DNA from: an uncultured Oscillibacter sp. | GTDB lineage: Bacteria; Bacillota; Clostridia; Oscillospirales; Oscillospiraceae | NCBI GenBank assembly: GCA_910584995.1 | Contig: CAJUDW010000011.1 | Coordinates: 1 to 64,000 of the forward strand | Direction: 5' to 3' | DNA length: 64,000 nt | The notes under the pieces: generated by a model | What the model was told of the DNA's origin: nothing | Database searches by the model: none | Seen by the model: only the letters and a program-made list of their open reading frames with translations | Translations under genes and position numbers: made by a program | In this document: positions 61,243 through 64,000 of the stretch, in pieces | Layout of the letters: every line of letters starts with the position of its first letter | Position numbering within the stretch: position 1 is the first letter of the stretch

Positions 61243-63174
61243 TTAATACTTCCGGGCGATGTCCCGTCCGGCCTTCACCTCGTCCCAGGCCTCCCGGACG
61301 GACGCCTGCTGGGACACGTCGGCCAGGCCCACGTTCCACCAGGACTCATAACCATCGGTCATGGTCTTGGGAATAACCTTCAGATCAAACAGGCAAGCCA
61401 CGTCCTGCTTCTTGGCGTCCTCCAGGGCGGCCTCCAGTTCGGCGATGGTCCGGCAGGTGTAGGCCTTAAGGCCGTAGCCCTCGGCAATCTTCGCATAGTC
61501 CACGGGAATCAGATCCCCGCAGGGCTTCTTGCCGTCGGTATAGCGGAACTCGGTGGCGAGGCTGCCGATGCCGTGGGTCATCTCCAGGTTGTTGATGCAA
61601 CCGAAGCCACAGTTGTCGAACACCAGGATGTTCACCTTCTGGCGCTCCTGCTGGATGGTCATGATCTCGCTGTGGAGCATCTGGAAGCTGGAGTCGCCCA
61701 CCACGCAGTAGACCTCGTTGTCAGGCTCCGCGAATTTCACGCCCAGGGTGGCGGCCACCTCGTAGCCCATGCAGGAGTAGCCGTACTCGGCATGATAGCC
61801 GCCCCGCTTGTCGGTGGTCCACATCCGCTGCATACAGCTGGGCAGGGAGCCGCCGGCGGTGATGATGGTGGCATTATCATCGATGACGCGGCGGATGGCT
61901 GCCAGGGCGGCAGTCTGGGTGATCTTGCCGTTGGTCATCTTCACGAACTCGGGAATCGTGCGGGGATCCCGGGCCTTGATGATGGGCTCGAAATCGTCCC
62001 CTGTGTACTCGATGCCGGCCAAGCGGACCATTTCCTTGTCCCACACGGCCTTGGCGTCGGTGATCTCATTGGTATAGCCGGAGACATAACCCTTGGCCCG
62101 GAGTTTTCCGGCCAGGGCCTCCAGGGTGGTCTTCGCATCACCAACAGCCTTCACGGCGTCCATCTTATAGGCGTGGAACCGGCAGTTGTTGATGGTAACG
62201 AACTGGGCGTCCCCGTTCTTGAAGAGCCACTTGGAACTGGTAGTAAAATCAGAGAGGCGGGAGCCGATAGCAATCACCACATCTGCATCCCGGGCGATGA
62301 CGTTGGAGGCGTAGGTGCCCGTCACGCCGATGCCGCCCAGGCAGTAGGGGTGGCTGGACTTGCAGGCGCTCTTGCCGGCCTGGGTCTCGCCGAAGGGGAT
62401 CTTGAACTCCTCGCAGAATTTCTCCACGGTCTCCCCGGCCTGGGAATACTTCACGCCGCCGCCCACGATAACCAGGGGCTTCTTGGCGCTGGCGATAACT
62501 GCGGCGATATCCTCCAGTTCCTCTTCCACGGCCACGGGACGGGTGATCCGGTGGACACGCTTTTTGAAGAAGTAGTCGGGGAAGTCAAAGGACTCGCCTT
62601 CCACATCCTGAGGCAAGCCAATGCAGCAGGCGCCGGTTTCGGCGGGGTCGGTGAGGACCCGCATGGCGTTGATGAGGGCCGTCATGACCTGCTCGGGACG
62701 GGTGATCCGGTCCCAATATTTGCAGACAGGCTTGAAGGCGTCGTTGGTGGAGACGGCCAGGCTGCTGCTCTGCTCCAGCTGCTGGAGCACCGGATCCGGC
62801 TGGCGGGAGGCGAAGGTATCCGCCGGGAATACCAGCAGGGGGATATTGTTGACGGTAGCCGTAGCACAGGCCACCACCATGTTGGCGGCGCCGGGGCCCA
62901 CGGAGGACGCGCAGGCGATAATCCGCTTGCGGTCGCTCTGCTTGGCAAAGGCGATGGCGGCGTGGCACATGCCCTGCTCGTTGCGGCCCTGCATCACCTT
63001 CAGGCCGCCGGGGTTGGAGTCCAGGGCCTCGCCCAGGCCCACGGCGATGCCATGGCCGAAGATGGTGAAGAAGCCCTCTACGAACTTGGTCTCCACACCG
63101 TCCATGGACACATACTGGTTGTCAAGGAATTTCACGATTGCCTGGGCTGTGGTCATTCTCGTTGTTTTGGACAT
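61243..63174 (-). CDS. iolD: 3D-trihydroxycyclohexane-1,2-dione hydrolase (THcHDO hydrolase)
   Basis: A 643-residue thiamine-diphosphate enzyme that opens the inositol-derived ring to 5-deoxy-glucuronate. N-terminal TPP-binding (pyrimidine) domain with the catalytic Glu region Q-G-R-N-E-Q-G-M-C-H-A-A; central domain; C-terminal TPP domain with G-D-S-S-F-Q-M-L-H-S-E and the N-C-G-F-G-C-I-N-N-L region. Length matches IolD (about 640). The ATG at 63174 follows AGGAGG. Confidence 0.94.
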   Translation of the reverse strand: MSKTTRMTTAQAIVKFLDNQYVSMDGVETKFVEGFFTIFGHGIAVGLGEALDSNPGGLKVMQGRNEQGMCHAAIAFAKQSDRKRIIACASSVGPGAANMVVACATATVNNIPLLVFPADTFASRQPDPVLQQLEQSSSLAVSTNDAFKPVCKYWDRITRPEQVMTALINAMRVLTDPAETGACCIGLPQDVEGESFDFPDYFFKKRVHRITRPVAVEEELEDIAAVIASAKKPLVIVGGGVKYSQAGETVEKFCEEFKIPFGETQAGKSACKSSHPYCLGGIGVTGTYASNVIARDADVVIAIGSRLSDFTTSSKWLFKNGDAQFVTINNCRFHAYKMDAVKAVGDAKTTLEALAGKLRAKGYVSGYTNEITDAKAVWDKEMVRLAGIEYTGDDFEPIIKARDPRTIPEFVKMTNGKITQTAALAAIRRVIDDNATIITAGGSLPSCMQRMWTTDKRGGYHAEYGYSCMGYEVAATLGVKFAEPDNEVYCVVGDSSFQMLHSEIMTIQQERQKVNILVFDNCGFGCINNLEMTHGIGSLATEFRYTDGKKPCGDLIPVDYAKIAEGYGLKAYTCRTIAELEAALEDAKKQDVACLFDLKVIPKTMTDGYESWWNVGLADVSQQASVREAWDEVKAGRDIARKY

Positions 63175-63399
63175 TATGGTTGATCCTCCTCGTTTTTCAT
63201 ATCCAACATGCATCGGAACGGACGGCGGCAAACGCCGCCGTCCCCCCGCGATTTACCGGTTCCCCGCCCCGTCTGCGGCGGGAGGATATCATGCTTATTA
63301 TAAGTCCCCATCCACGGGAGCACAAGCTGTTCTTCTAAAAAATAATGTACAAATATTCCGGTAATAATTTGTAAAACTTACTGATCTGTCCGTAAATTT

Positions 63400-64000
63400 T
63401 TACATTTCCGCATCTTTGCCAGTTTCTCCCTCCGCCGTTTCCGGCAGAAGGGGGCCCTCCGGCTCCCTGGCGGCGGGAAGGGGCTCCGGCCCCTCCGTCA
63501 GGGCCAGGATCCGCCGGCCCTGGGCGGCAATCTCCGCAAAACGCGCCGCCTCCGGCCCCTTCTCCCCGGCGGCGCTCTCCGCCAGTTCCACCATGGCCTT
63601 GACCGGATCCCGGATATCCCGGCAGGTTTCCTCCAGCATCCGCTGCTCCAGCAGTTCCCGCCGCTTGTGCTCCGTAATATCCTGGGCCACGTACACCACC
63701 GTCTGGGGCATCCCCTCCTGGGTGCTCTGGGCCAGCACCGCCGTGGCGCGGATCCAGCCGCAGTCCTTTTCCCCGGGAACCTCCGCCCGCTTCCGGTACT
63801 CCATGGAAACCAGCGGGTGCCACCAGCGGAGGGTCTCCCGCCAGTTTTCCAGGTTCATGACCCGGAGGTATTCCTTCTGATCTCCCGGATGGATAAAATT
63901 CCTGGCGTAGACCTCCAGGGCCGCGCCGTAGTTCACCACGCCGCCCAGGACCTCCCCCACCTTGCCCAGCTGGTTCACCACCCGGAAGGTGCCTTCCTCC
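63400..64000 (-). CDS. PAS-domain signalling protein, C-terminal part (cut by window edge)
   Basis: The frame is open to the window end, so the start lies beyond it. The 200 residues seen contain a PAS-like domain (L-E-V-Y-A-R-N-F-I-H-P-G-D-Q-K-E-Y, then W-W-H-P-L-V-S-M-E-Y-R-K-R, then G-W-I-R-A-T-A-V-L) ending with the PAC-type V-V-Y-V-A-Q-D-I-T-E-H-K-R-R. An alpha-helical stretch (L-E-Q-R-M-L-E-E-T-C-R-D-I-R-D-P-V-K-A-M-V-E) could be a degenerate dimer domain, and the last 40 residues are low-complexity. No kinase H box is seen, so it ends without a visible ATPase. Confidence 0.75.
   Translation of the reverse strand, partial: EEGTFRVVNQLGKVGEVLGGVVNYGAALEVYARNFIHPGDQKEYLRVMNLENWRETLRWWHPLVSMEYRKRAEVPGEKDCGWIRATAVLAQSTQEGMPQTVVYVAQDITEHKRRELLEQRMLEETCRDIRDPVKAMVELAESAAGEKGPEAARFAEIAAQGRRILALTEGPEPLPAAREPEGPLLPETAEGETGKDAEM

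Overview
The window looks like a chromosomal segment of a GC-rich (roughly 60% by eye) anaerobic gut member of the Clostridia, most likely the Oscillospiraceae (Flavonifractor / Pseudoflavonifractor / Lawsonibacter type). The basis is the mix of Firmicutes genes (ECF-type vitamin transporter core, RNase Y, T-box on thrS, RsiV-like anti-sigma factor, TAXI-TRAP transporter, UPF0210/ACT pair, S-layer-homology proteins) with high GC, strong AGGAGG ribosome sites and several TTG/GTG starts. The family placement is inference. There is no rRNA, tRNA, CRISPR array, transposase or integrase.

Layout. 1-9.1 kb: a cut-off GNAT acetyltransferase; a hybrid sensor kinase; a minus-strand run of cysteine desulfurase, MATE exporter, rlmA and an isochorismatase-fold hydrolase; divergent mtaB plus an HD phosphohydrolase. 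9.4-18 kb: a DUF2461 protein and an alpha-galactoside locus (AraC regulator, GH36 alpha-galactosidase, two permeases, lipoprotein binding protein, second AraC regulator). 18-30 kb: UPF0210/ACT pair, flavodoxin-ferredoxin fusion, ClpE-like unfoldase, CvpA, DUF5711, truA, ecfT-ecfA2-ecfA1, VanZ and a methyltransferase, nearly all co-oriented. 30-40 kb: degV behind a short attenuator-like leader, a ferritin-like protein, a minimal SufC-SufB pair, a 608-bp imperfect palindrome, a low-GC island with two tandem Xre-type regulators and a small divergent gene, rny, a cell-wall amidase and an RlmI-type methyltransferase. 40-51 kb: an operon of membrane-fusion protein, ABC ATPase, permease and SLH protein; an NTF2-like gene with a frameshift; a TAXI-TRAP uptake system. 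51-64 kb: T-box-controlled thrS, a frameshifted DUF3788 gene, an ECF sigma/RsiV-like anti-sigma pair, a DUF5610-like protein, a cadherin/SLH protein, a RodA/FtsW protein, tsaE-tsaB, iolB-iolD and the end of a PAS sensor gene.

How the parts connect. Metabolically the window supplies uptake and cleavage of alpha-galactosides, part of myo-inositol catabolism (iolB, iolD) and TRAP uptake of an unknown solute. TsaB/TsaE (t6A synthesis) and MtaB (2-methylthiolation of t6A) act in one tRNA-modification pathway from two loci. SufCB and the separate desulfurase could feed Fe-S enzymes such as MtaB and the ferredoxin fusion. The envelope genes (two SLH proteins, RodA, amidase, MFP/ABC exporter, ECF/RsiV) suggest active cell-surface remodelling. 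The least explained item is the palindrome at 34350-34957: mirrored positions carry hairpins with different sequences but the same pairing, which suggests that its structure is what is being kept. I cannot tell from the sequence whether it is a multicopy element, a structured RNA or a recombination site.
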